In this document: in pieces, positions 17,791 to 26,128 of the stretch
Layout of the letters: every line of letters starts with the position of its first letter
Position numbering within the stretch: the stretch's first letter is position 1
Origin: Clostridiales bacterium VE202-21
GTDB taxonomy: Bacteria; Bacillota; Clostridia; Lachnospirales; Lachnospiraceae
Reading direction: 5' to 3'
Assembly (NCBI GenBank): GCA_000509105.1
Contig: BAIF02000048.1
Coordinates: forward strand, 1-46,141
Length of the DNA stretch: 46,141 nt
Position numbers and translations under genes: made by a program
The notes under the pieces: model-generated
Told to the model about the DNA's origin: nothing
The model's database searches: none
What the model saw: the letters and a program-made list of their open reading frames with translations, nothing else

Positions 17791-18070
17791 TGAAGGGATG
17801 GCCGTAATCCTCCCAAGTGCACACATGCCGTTTTGAAGCGCTAAAGCGGACCTTAGAAATTCTTGGAAGCCGCCAGCCGCAAAAGAGGGAGATTTTGTGA
17901 TCACCGAATCACAAAATCGGCTGACTCAGCGCGAGAAATCATTAGATTTCTTGCGATGTGTCAGCCCGTGCCCCTCTTTTGCAGCTGGCGGCTTCCTAGA
18001 ATTTCTTAGGTCCGTGTCCGCGCATCAAAACGGCATGTGTGCACTTGGGAGGATTGCGGCCATCCCTTCA
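17791..18070. repeat. Large palindrome B: about 100-bp near-perfect arms, inverted relative of A
   Basis: 17791-17836 is the reverse complement of 18025-18070 at 45/46, and 17851-17889 of 17972-18010 at 36/39, with a less matched 13-14 nt between. The core, read on the minus strand, has an outer stem GGCTGAC/GTCAGCC around GCAAGAAATC-TAAT-GATTTCTCGC (17954-17931), then an 11-bp hairpin (17918-17891). The order outer stem with hairpin, then second hairpin, equals that of element A in the opposite orientation. Confidence 0.9.
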
Positions 18071-18090
18071 TTTCGCGTCCCCCTACGCAC

Positions 18091-20175
18091 CTACTCCTTT
18101 GTCCCCCCCTTCCCACATACGATGATCTGCTGAAGGGTGAATTCTGGAAGTTTGACGATTGTTTTTCCAGCCTGTTTTTCTGTTTCCAGAATCCGGGATT
18201 CTGGATAAACCATTTCGATCTGTCCAACAGGCTGCGTGATCTCAAGAGTACCTCCGCTCAAGGGATAGGCATCTCCGTGGAAACGTTTGGGAACCATGGA
18301 TATCTGGTGGATGATCCAGCTGTCTTTGGTCTCGAAATAAGCGGTCCTTATGGCCTCGGGCAGGTCTGTGTTGTTTCGGACTGCGGGGGTGATTTCTTCC
18401 ATTTCCAGGAGATCCCGGAATAGTTCATGTGGATATTGAAAGCTCTCCAGGGATGCCATGGTGAAAAAGTCAAAGGCCATGTAGTAGGTTCGGCCTTTTT
18501 CTATGCTGTTGCAGAGCAGGGCCGGGAGTTCTGCATCTTTTCCCGGCGGCGGGCTCCACCAGTTTACCCAGTGCTCTGCATCACAGGCAACACAGGGGAG
18601 CACAAAAGTTAAAAGTGTCTCTGCTGCTGCAGCCGATTCTGTTTCTATAAAGTGTTCGCTCACCGGTGGAGTGGTGCAGGACAAAAGGCCCGAAAAACTT
18701 TTGGTTTCTGTGTTTTTCAGGTAAGCGGACCAGCGGTTCGCGGTATATTCGGTATTAATAGCAGCACCTCCCGTTCCAAACAGCTCACTGATGGAGGATG
18801 CGGGACGCTTTGTGGAATCGGCGTTCCAGAGGCCGCTCTGGCCCGAACTGATGAGAAGGCCGCCGTTTGCCACATATTCTTTTAACAGTACGGCGGTGTC
18901 TTCCTCTATGACGTAAACCTCCGGCAAGAGAAGCACATTGTACTGCGCCAGGAGTGACGGGGTTAATGTCCGCTCCGGCAGAACCATGTAAGGAACCTTG
19001 GCATGCTCGCACAGCTGCATTGCACCCAGTACGGCATTCTGGTGCGGGTTGTGACGCTTCATGCGGATAATGGCATCCGGATGAAGAGCGGGCAGGTTAA
19101 CGGTCATGGACAGATCGCTCTGCAGGATGCCGGCACACTTAACAGGACTGCGTCCCGTCAGATAGGGCTCCATTTTTTCAATCTCGGTAAATGCTGTTCC
19201 CAGACGTCGGGCCTCCTCAAAATCCAGGGTGCCGTCGATATGCTGGGATCCGCTGTACATTCCGACGCGGCAGCCCTGGGCTGCGATTGAAGAAAGATCG
19301 CAGATATATTCATTGACGGAACTGTAGTTGTAGACCTGGGATGCCTCTCCGGGTACCAAGATCGGGTACTGTCCGATGGCAGTGTCCCTCGCATAGGCGG
19401 ACGAGAACCAGTTGTCTTTGAGCAGAGGCTCAGAAAACTGATAGTCCAGCATGTCACGGATTTCCTGCGGATAGTGGCAGGAAAAATTGATTGTAACAGC
19501 AAGATCAGGATCAATGGCTTTCACCCGTTGCTTTAGTTCCTCCAGAAAATCTTTTGCGTTTTGATTTAAAAACTGTACGATATCGGCCTTGTGTGCCAGA
19601 ATATCCCCGTCGGTTTCAGGAAGCGGATAGTGGTAGACAGAAGCAAATTTACTGCGGCAGGCATCACAATAACAGAGTGAAGCGCCGAAAATATCGAGAA
19701 ACAGGGAGTCCGGGGTGTAATTTTTTACGATTTCTTCCAGCTGCGCAAGGCAGTATTCTCTGTACCCGGTCTGATAGCAGCAGAGGCTCCATTTGGCGAA
19801 TTCATCGTCACGGATCAGCGGAGCGCCGTCCGGCCGCCTTACACGCCATTCTGGAAATCTTCTGGCAGCACCCTCATCATATTCAATACAATAGTAGGCA
19901 ACAAATTCAATGTCTTTTTCTTTCAAAAGAGTACTGACCCTGCGGATCCAGTCACCTTCGATTCCCTGATGTTTCTGGGCCCCTTCAATATGACTCGGAT
20001 AATAAGTTACCCCCCAGTGGTCTTTGCAGTATACCATAAGAGAGTCTATATGTGCGGTCTCAAAAAAGTCCTCGTACTCTTTGATATCCAGATGGTTAAG
20101 TAAAACATCGGGGGGCTGCGGAGAATGATGGTCAATCAGGTAGCATCGCCTTGTGGCAGTGTATTTTTTACTCAT
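18091..20175 (-). CDS. Putative glycoside hydrolase, GHL6/GH151-like (alpha-L-fucosidase-type fold)
   Basis: 694 aa. Residues about 30-330 look like a TIM-barrel hydrolase of the GHL6/GH151 type (DSLMVYCKDHWGVTYYPS, then FVAYYCIEYDEGAARR, PDSLFLDIFG, YQFSEPLLKDNWFS). This is followed by a beta-galactosidase-trimerisation/GATase-like region (about 340-560; LPEVYVIEEDTAVLLKEYVA, GGLLISSGQSG) and a beta-rich C-terminus. No signal peptide is present, so it acts inside the cell on imported oligosaccharide. The ribosome site before ATG 20175 is weak (AAAAG). A consensus promoter lies at 20325-20297, divergent from the ABC-importer operon, whose cargo it may process. GH29- or GH42-type activity is an alternative. 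Confidence 0.65.
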   Translation of the reverse strand: MSKKYTATRRCYLIDHHSPQPPDVLLNHLDIKEYEDFFETAHIDSLMVYCKDHWGVTYYPSHIEGAQKHQGIEGDWIRRVSTLLKEKDIEFVAYYCIEYDEGAARRFPEWRVRRPDGAPLIRDDEFAKWSLCCYQTGYREYCLAQLEEIVKNYTPDSLFLDIFGASLCYCDACRSKFASVYHYPLPETDGDILAHKADIVQFLNQNAKDFLEELKQRVKAIDPDLAVTINFSCHYPQEIRDMLDYQFSEPLLKDNWFSSAYARDTAIGQYPILVPGEASQVYNYSSVNEYICDLSSIAAQGCRVGMYSGSQHIDGTLDFEEARRLGTAFTEIEKMEPYLTGRSPVKCAGILQSDLSMTVNLPALHPDAIIRMKRHNPHQNAVLGAMQLCEHAKVPYMVLPERTLTPSLLAQYNVLLLPEVYVIEEDTAVLLKEYVANGGLLISSGQSGLWNADSTKRPASSISELFGTGGAAINTEYTANRWSAYLKNTETKSFSGLLSCTTPPVSEHFIETESAAAAETLLTFVLPCVACDAEHWVNWWSPPPGKDAELPALLCNSIEKGRTYYMAFDFFTMASLESFQYPHELFRDLLEMEEITPAVRNNTDLPEAIRTAYFETKDSWIIHQISMVPKRFHGDAYPLSGGTLEITQPVGQIEMVYPESRILETEKQAGKTIVKLPEFTLQQIIVCGKGGTKE

Positions 20176-20296
20176 CTTTTATTAAGCAATAGACAGTACA
20201 AACTGTGTATTGCCTGCTCCTTTCTGAAATTTGGAAAATAGCAGTGCTAAAAATAACTTAGAAGTGAGAGCAGATAAGGGAAAGTATATTAAGCTA

Positions 20297-20325
20297 AGAA
20301 TATAAAAATTAAACAGGGTTGTCAA
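20297..20325 (-). promoter_or_regulatory. Promoter of the GHL6-like hydrolase gene
   Basis: On the minus strand TTGACA (20325-20320), a 17-bp spacer and TATTCT (20302-20297) form a strong promoter about 120 bp before the ATG. Confidence 0.65.
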
Positions 20326-20408
20326 GCGCATTTTAGAAGATAAGTAATAAAAAATAACCAAAAATGTTATGGATAAATTAGATAAAAAGTATAAAAATTA
20401 CAAATTTA

Positions 20409-20460
20409 TTGACAATTAATTGGTTAGATGTTAGGATAATTGCATAAGTGGTCAGACCGG
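20409..20460 (+). promoter_or_regulatory. Promoter and GntR operator of the ABC-importer operon
   Basis: TTGACA (20409-20414), a 17-bp spacer and TAGGAT (20432-20437) precede GGTCAGACCGG (20450-20460), the same 11 bases found in the promoter of the GntR gene at 14229-14239. The operator covers the start site, implying repression. Confidence 0.7.
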
Positions 20461-20577
20461 AAATACCTCACGCCAGTGACCGGCAGGACCAGGTAAGGGA
20501 GAAGTGTTACAAAAAAGTAAAAGGGTTCGGATCATTTGGTATTGTGGTCTGAAAAAACAGAAAAAGGAGAGGAAAAT

Positions 20578-21951
20578 ATGAAAAAGAGATTATTGGCGGC
20601 ACTCATGGCAGCGGTAATGGTAGGCGGACTGCTTGCAGGATGCGGTTCATCCGATAAGAAGGAAAAGACCGACGCAGATACCGCAAAAACAGAATCGGAA
20701 GTGACACTGCGCTTCATCGATGTCAGCCCCAGCCCTCAGCGTCAGAAGTATTACGAGGGCGTATTTGAGAAGTTTAAAGAGGAGAAAGGCATTACAGTTA
20801 AGTATGAGAGTGTTCCGTGGGATGATGCGGCAGATAAACTGACCGTGCTTGGAACATCAGGACAGTTGCCGGATGTTATTACAACACACCCGCTCTGGCT
20901 GGGACAGTTCACAGAGGCTGACTGGGTAATTCCGATTGATGATTATGTGGAGGAGAATGGCGACCAGTTCGTAGAGGCAGTACAGAAGATCAACTGGGCA
21001 CAGGAAAAAGAGAGATACGGACATGTATACTCTGTACCGGACGGGTTTATGGTGAAGGGTATCTTCTACAGAAAAGACTGGGTTAAAGAGATCGGCTATG
21101 AGATTCCAACAGGGGATAAGTGGACATACGATGCATATTTTGATCTGATCAAGGCTTTGACAGACAAAGACCAGAAGCGTTACGGTAACTCTTTCAGAGG
21201 CGCCAGGGGTGCATTTGACCCGCTGCTGGCTTACTTACAGTCATTTACGGGCGGTTATGTATACGATGAGGAAGGAAACTTCATCCTGAACACACCGGAA
21301 TGCGTAGAAGCCTTAGAAAAATGGTGTGAGATCTATACAGACGGCTATGTGCCGGAAGACTCTGTTAACTGGGGATTTGTTGAGATGGTCGATAACTTTA
21401 CCGGCGGCCTGACAGGTACAATATCCAATGATTCAGAAGTGGCAATGGCCTGTGAAGAGAAGATGGATCCGGAACAGTGGGGCGTACTTCCGATGCCGGT
21501 ATCAACTGTAGACGGAAAGATGATGAACACAGCAGGAAGCCCATATTCCTACACGATTGCAAAGACCTCTGAATATCCGGATGAGGCACTGGAACTGATT
21601 GATTTCCTGGTTAGACCTGACAATAACATTGAGTACTGCAAGATGGGCGGCCTGATTCCGATCAAAAATGATGTCGGAGACGATGATACATATGGTGAAG
21701 ACGGACCTTATGCAGTATTCTTAGACGAGCTGAATGACCCGAACTTTACAGTTCCGCCGATGTATGGACCATTCAACTATACAGACCTGCACCAGGATAT
21801 GTTCCATACTGAACTGCAGAAGTATCTGCTTGGGCAGCAGTCAGCGGAAGATGTGCTGAACCACATCGGAGATGAACTTACAACCAGAATGAAACAATAC
21901 CTGGCAGATAATGAAGGATCTACGATTGAATCACCGAAGACGATGCAGTAG
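20578..21951 (+). CDS. ABC sugar transporter substrate-binding lipoprotein
   Basis: 457 aa. The start is ATG 20578, set by AAAGGAGAGG just upstream and by a clean lipoprotein signal (KKRLLAALMAAVMVGGLLAGC) with lipidated C22. The mature protein has the family 1 solute-binding layout: VTLRFIDVSPSPQRQKYYEG at the N-terminus, then GQLPDVITTHPLWLGQF, FYRKDWVKEIGYEIPT and EQWGVLPMPV. It should bind an oligosaccharide on the outer face and deliver it to the two permeases that follow. No ATPase is encoded in the operon, so a shared MsmK/UgpC-type ATPase is expected. A strong hairpin after the gene fits higher expression of the binding protein. Confidence 0.9.
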   Translation: MKKRLLAALMAAVMVGGLLAGCGSSDKKEKTDADTAKTESEVTLRFIDVSPSPQRQKYYEGVFEKFKEEKGITVKYESVPWDDAADKLTVLGTSGQLPDVITTHPLWLGQFTEADWVIPIDDYVEENGDQFVEAVQKINWAQEKERYGHVYSVPDGFMVKGIFYRKDWVKEIGYEIPTGDKWTYDAYFDLIKALTDKDQKRYGNSFRGARGAFDPLLAYLQSFTGGYVYDEEGNFILNTPECVEALEKWCEIYTDGYVPEDSVNWGFVEMVDNFTGGLTGTISNDSEVAMACEEKMDPEQWGVLPMPVSTVDGKMMNTAGSPYSYTIAKTSEYPDEALELIDFLVRPDNNIEYCKMGGLIPIKNDVGDDDTYGEDGPYAVFLDELNDPNFTVPPMYGPFNYTDLHQDMFHTELQKYLLGQQSAEDVLNHIGDELTTRMKQYLADNEGSTIESPKTMQ

Positions 21952-21997
21952 GCGTGGGGAAGGAAACAGTTAATCGTATATTAAGATAAGATTTAAA

Positions 21998-22045
21998 AGG
22001 GGGATTTAATGTGGAAACTTTAAAACATTAATCCCCCTGTTTTAG
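21998..22045 (+). terminator. Attenuating terminator after the binding-protein gene
   Basis: AGGGGGATTTAATGT (21998-22012) pairs with ACATTAATCCCCCT (22025-22038, one bulge), followed by GTTTTAGC. It is the usual partial terminator separating binding protein from permeases. Confidence 0.75.
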
Positions 22046-22135
22046 CTTCATAGTTAAAAACATTTGGGCTGCGCCTCGCGGCAGAAGTATCGGGGCATAC
22101 ATGAAAACGAACCGACAAAGGAGAGTGATACCTGC

Positions 22136-23014
22136 ATGAAAAAGAAAATGGAACCGTGGTTATTTTTACTTCCAGTACTAGTTATTTTGCTTCTGCTGTT
22201 TGGCTATCCGCTGATTAACAGTATTATTATGGCGTTTCAAAATTATAAGCTGACTGCGCCGAATGATATCCAGTTTAACGGGCTTGAGAATTTTGCCAAA
22301 TTGTTTGGTGATCCGGACAGCATGATGATCCTGAAAAATTCCTTTATATATGTGATTGTATCCGTTCTCGGGCAGTTTCTGCTGGGGATGATGCTGGCGC
22401 TGGCGCTGAAAAAACAGTTCCGCGGCAGAGGGATTTACCAGTCCATCGTATTTCTTCCCTGGGCTTTTTCCGGATTTGTAGTCGGCCTGATCTTCCGCTG
22501 GTCATTTAATGGGGAATATGGTATTGTGAATAACCTTCTCATGAAATTCGGCCTGACCGATCATAACATTGCATGGCTGGGCACGCCCGGATTCTCATTG
22601 GCGGTTGTCATTATGGCCATGATCTGGATGGGAATTCCTTTCTTTGCCATTATGATATTGGCGGCGCTGCAGTCGATCCCTTCCGACGTATATGAGGCGG
22701 CGGATGTAGACGGCTGCGGTACGGTACGGCAGTTTTTCCAGATCACGCTCCCGTACATAAAGCCGACACTGATTACGACGGTTCTGTTGCGGACGATCTG
22801 GATCTTCAACTCCCTGGACCTGGTGGTAATTATCACGGACGGCGGACCTGCAAACACCTCGCAGACGCTTCCGGCGTACATGTATTCCAAGGCGTTTGGG
22901 TCCTATGACTTTGGATTTGCGGCGGCTCTGGGTGTGATTCTGATGCTGATACTGGGAATCTATGCGATGGTATTCCTCAAGGTTACCAAATATGATAAGG
23001 CAGGTGATTTTTAA
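22136..23014 (+). CDS. ABC sugar permease, MalF/UgpA type
   Basis: 292 aa with six membrane helices, beginning with the N-terminal helix WLFLLPVLVILLLLFGYPLI. The ATPase-contact EAA loop is YEAADVDGCGTVRQFFQITL (about 205-225). The start is ATG 22136, because AAAGGAG lies about 11 nt upstream; an upstream in-frame extension to 22064 has no ribosome site and no membrane character. It pairs with the MalG-type permease that begins right after its stop codon. Confidence 0.9.
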   Translation: MKKKMEPWLFLLPVLVILLLLFGYPLINSIIMAFQNYKLTAPNDIQFNGLENFAKLFGDPDSMMILKNSFIYVIVSVLGQFLLGMMLALALKKQFRGRGIYQSIVFLPWAFSGFVVGLIFRWSFNGEYGIVNNLLMKFGLTDHNIAWLGTPGFSLAVVIMAMIWMGIPFFAIMILAALQSIPSDVYEAADVDGCGTVRQFFQITLPYIKPTLITTVLLRTIWIFNSLDLVVIITDGGPANTSQTLPAYMYSKAFGSYDFGFAAALGVILMLILGIYAMVFLKVTKYDKAGDF

Positions 23015-23857
23015 ATGAGCAGAAAAACAAAGAATGCAATTGGCGGAACCATACGTGTATTGATTTTAATTTTCTTCTTTTTACTGGTTGTGCTGCCCAT
23101 TTACTGGATCGTGGTTACCTCCTTTAAATCCAGCGGCGAAATACTGGATCTGAATAACATCACCTATTTTCCAGAGGCATTTACGTGGAAGAACTATACG
23201 GATCTGTTTGAGCAGTTTAACTACGGTGTTCTGCTGAAAAACAGCCTCCTGGTATCTGTGGCTTCCGCATTGGTCGTAACTGTATTTTCCATGTTGGGCG
23301 GATATTCACTTGCTCGTTATAAATTTAAGGGAAAACAGACGATTATCCTCTTTTTCCTGGTAACACAGATGATCCCCGGGATTTTGGTTATCATCCCGCT
23401 GTATATCATTTTCTCGAAGATGGGGCTGATCAATACCCATATTGGATTGTTTATCTTTTACGTGACGGCGAACCTTCCGTTCTGTGTCATTACCATGCGG
23501 AGCTTCTTTGAACGGATACCGGTAACCCTGGAAGAAGCCGCCAGAGTAGACGGGTGTACGAAGATGCAGTCGCTGTTTAAGATTGTATTTCCGATCATGT
23601 TCCCGGGAATTGTGTCCGTATTTGTATTCGGATTCATCGGGGCATGGAACGAGCTGATTGCCGGTTCTATCTTTATCAGCACCCCGGAGATGTGGACGAT
23701 TCCGGTGGGATTGAAGACATTGATCGGAAAATACAATGTAGAATGGGGCCTGCTAATGGCCGGCGGTGTTATGGCGCTGCTGCCTACTGCGGTCATGTTT
23801 GCGGCCATGCAGAAATTTATCGTGGAAGGTATGACGGCCGGAGCCGTGAAAGAATAG
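23015..23857 (+). CDS. ABC sugar permease, MalG/UgpE type
   Basis: 280 aa with six membrane helices. The first helix is IRVLILIFFFLLVVLPIYWI, and PIYWIVVTSFK is typical of MalG-type subunits. The EAA loop is LEEAARVDGCTKMQSLFKIV (about 170-190). The ATG abuts the preceding TAA, so translation is probably coupled. With the upstream permease it forms the membrane channel for the binding protein encoded at 20578. Confidence 0.9.
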   Translation: MSRKTKNAIGGTIRVLILIFFFLLVVLPIYWIVVTSFKSSGEILDLNNITYFPEAFTWKNYTDLFEQFNYGVLLKNSLLVSVASALVVTVFSMLGGYSLARYKFKGKQTIILFFLVTQMIPGILVIIPLYIIFSKMGLINTHIGLFIFYVTANLPFCVITMRSFFERIPVTLEEAARVDGCTKMQSLFKIVFPIMFPGIVSVFVFGFIGAWNELIAGSIFISTPEMWTIPVGLKTLIGKYNVEWGLLMAGGVMALLPTAVMFAAMQKFIVEGMTAGAVKE

Positions 23858-23866
23858 GTGGAATCT

Positions 23867-25036
23867 ATGAGAGAAGACAGATTGGCAGTGACACATCTTG
23901 GGGAAGACCAAAGCCAGTATTTAAATGCGGTGGTTCCTCCGGTCTTTATGAATTCTCTGCATATATTTGACAGCCTGGAATCCTATGCGGCTCATGGGGA
24001 GAACGAGGCATATGTTTACGGCAGGGCGGCAAATCCAACGGTGAACATCCTAGAAGAAAAGGTGGCTGCCCTGGAGCAGGGCTGCAGAGGAATTGCATTT
24101 TCCAGCGGTATGGCGGCGGCATCGGCGGCAATCCTGGCCGTGTGCCGTGCAGGCAGCCACATTATATGTATGCGGGATGTCTACCAGCCTGTGAAAAATA
24201 TACTGAACAACTATTTTATCCCGCGTATGGGCATGTCGGTTTCGTACTGGGACGGAACCGATATGGATGTGCTGGAGGGGATGATTCAGGACAATACGGA
24301 TATGATTCTGCTGGAGAGTCCCGCAACCTTTGTATTTACGGTAACAGATATAGCGAAGACGGCAAAAATCGCCAGGGCACATGGAATCAGAACTTATATT
24401 GATAATACATTCTGTACGCCGCTGTTTCAGAAACCTCTGACAATGGGCATTGATATCGTGATGCATACGATGTCAAAATATATTGGCGGGCACAGTGATA
24501 TTATCGGAGGTATCCTCGTTGTAAAAGATGAGAATTTGGGGAAATATCTGAAGGAAACCGTCAGAGCGCTTTTCGGGGGCATCCTTGGGCCGATGGAGGC
24601 GTGGCTGGGGATTCGCGGGCTGCGCACTCTGCAGGTGAGGGTGGAAGAACACCAGAGGACTGCTATGGCTGTGGCTCAGTATCTGGAAAAGCATCCGAAG
24701 GTCGAAAAAGTATATTATACGGGACTGGCATCGCATCCGCAGGCTGAACTGATTCAAAGGCAGCAGACAGGACACACAGGCCTTATGAGTTTTGTGCTGA
24801 AGGAGGCGCCCGAAAAGGCGGCAGAGACAGTCAATCGACTGAAGGTATTTGAGATCGGATGTTCCTGGGGCGGATTTGAGAGTCTGGCGCTGTGTCCTCT
24901 GATACACTACAGCCAGGAAGAATTGGAGTTTTTAAATCTGCATGCACATGACAGCGGTTTGATCCGCATTCATTGTGGTCTGGAAGGCGCAGATGTGCTG
25001 ATCGAGGATTTGGAGCAGGCGCTGCAGGAGAGGTAA
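23867..25036 (+). CDS. PLP-dependent Cys/Met-metabolism enzyme (cystathionine gamma-synthase/lyase family)
   Basis: 389 aa, full length for the MetB/MetC/MGL family. The PLP lysine is K204 in HTMSKYIGGHSD, D179 binds the pyridine nitrogen (TYIDNTFCTP), and Y51/R53 (YGRAANPT) are the phosphate contacts from the partner subunit. The usual catalytic YGGT motif reads VYQPVKNIL (Y106), which is atypical and leaves lyase, synthase or sulfhydrylase activity open. The start is ATG 23867 with AGGTGGA upstream; GTG 23858 is an in-frame alternative. It lies 9 bp after the permease gene in a sugar-import operon, an unusual place for a sulfur amino acid enzyme. Confidence 0.85.
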   Translation: MREDRLAVTHLGEDQSQYLNAVVPPVFMNSLHIFDSLESYAAHGENEAYVYGRAANPTVNILEEKVAALEQGCRGIAFSSGMAAASAAILAVCRAGSHIICMRDVYQPVKNILNNYFIPRMGMSVSYWDGTDMDVLEGMIQDNTDMILLESPATFVFTVTDIAKTAKIARAHGIRTYIDNTFCTPLFQKPLTMGIDIVMHTMSKYIGGHSDIIGGILVVKDENLGKYLKETVRALFGGILGPMEAWLGIRGLRTLQVRVEEHQRTAMAVAQYLEKHPKVEKVYYTGLASHPQAELIQRQQTGHTGLMSFVLKEAPEKAAETVNRLKVFEIGCSWGGFESLALCPLIHYSQEELEFLNLHAHDSGLIRIHCGLEGADVLIEDLEQALQER

Positions 25037-25057
25037 CGGTATTTAGAGAGGGAATCT

Positions 25058-26128
25058 ATGACAAATCGAGAGCGAGAACAGGCAACTTTGAATTTCGGCC
25101 GGCCGCAGGGGCGCGGATCTGTGGAGGAGACATTCTATCCATGGGATCTGACTGTCGGCAGATTTCACGGGGAGGGCCTTCCCGAAGCAGTCTGGAAAGG
25201 GCTTATACAGCAAGAAGAGGAAGCCTGTGAAAAGTATTTTAAAGTGAGTTTTGGAGAGCCGGTGATGGCGTACGAATCTTATCTCGGGTTTGATCCGGTC
25301 AGGAGGGCGAAGTTTCTGATTCCCCATGGCGGCGAATCCGGACTGCGGATTTCGTCTTCCAGCAATTGGGAGGCGGTTCGGGAGGCCTCTGAAAAAGAAG
25401 TCGCGAGCTGGTTTACCGATGAAAACATAGAAAAGGTATATGGAAGCCTTGCAAAAGGGCATAAAAACGGGGATTATTCTGTGCGCATGAATATAGAGGG
25501 CTTTTTCTGGATACCCCGGGAACTGCTGGGCGTGGAAGAGCATCTGTATGCTTTTTATGACGAACCGGAACTCATTCATGAAATCAACAGTTTTACCCTG
25601 GAGATATATGAAACATATCTTCCAAAAGTGCTGTCCGTGATACAGCCCGATCTGATCTATATTCAGGAAGACCTGAGCGGAAAGAACGGCCCGATGATAT
25701 CGCCGGACTGTTTCAGGGAATTTGTGGGTAATTATTACAGAAAATTAATTCCGCTGTTGAAAAAACACGGCTGCGGCAATGTTTTTGTGGATACGGACGG
25801 GGATTTTATGAAGCTGATTCCTGAATTCATTGACTCAGGTGTAGACGGATTTCTTCCCATGGATGTGAATGCGGGCATGGATATTGCAGCTGTGCGCGGC
25901 AGATTTCCAAACCTGAAGTTCGTGGGCGGTTTTAATAAGCTCTGCATTGCAGAAGGGCCGGAGGCAATAGACAGGGAATTTGAACGGATTCTGCCGGTGA
26001 TCAGGCAGGGCGGGTACATACCTGGGGCAGACCATCAGGTGGCGCCGTCTACTTCTCTGGACAATTACAGATACTATATCAGCAGGCTGCAGGAAGCAAT
26101 GAAACAGGCAGGGAGGGTGAATCATTGA
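25058..26128 (+). CDS. URO-D family protein (methyltransferase-like)
   Basis: 356 aa, intact relative of the broken protein at 15204-16315. The N-terminus TNREREQATLNFGRP is typical of URO-D/MtaA homologues. Family segments follow: PDLIYIQEDLSGKNGPMISP, CGNVFVDTDGDFMKLIPEF, GVDGFLPMDVNAGMDI and GGYIPGADHQVAPST. The last carries an H-x-A region that in cobamide-methyltransferase relatives lies near the metal. True uroporphyrinogen decarboxylases keep a different N-terminal Arg motif, so a methyl-transfer or decarboxylation role on a small substrate is more likely (inference). GAGAGGGAATCT precedes the ATG. The stop overlaps the next start by TTGA. Confidence 0.75.
   Translation: MTNREREQATLNFGRPQGRGSVEETFYPWDLTVGRFHGEGLPEAVWKGLIQQEEEACEKYFKVSFGEPVMAYESYLGFDPVRRAKFLIPHGGESGLRISSSSNWEAVREASEKEVASWFTDENIEKVYGSLAKGHKNGDYSVRMNIEGFFWIPRELLGVEEHLYAFYDEPELIHEINSFTLEIYETYLPKVLSVIQPDLIYIQEDLSGKNGPMISPDCFREFVGNYYRKLIPLLKKHGCGNVFVDTDGDFMKLIPEFIDSGVDGFLPMDVNAGMDIAAVRGRFPNLKFVGGFNKLCIAEGPEAIDREFERILPVIRQGGYIPGADHQVAPSTSLDNYRYYISRLQEAMKQAGRVNH

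Noticed and set aside
17313..18070. Insertion sequence or integron attC-type explanation for the large palindromes
   Set aside because: No transposase or integrase gene, no target duplication and no attC core sites were found; left as an unexplained repeat.
17248..18133. Frames of 78-134 aa in the palindrome region sharing peptides on both strands
   Set aside because: The shared peptides (e.g. GKGHRSFPGRGRSPAPDR) arise because the DNA is an inverted repeat; no start signals or coding bias.
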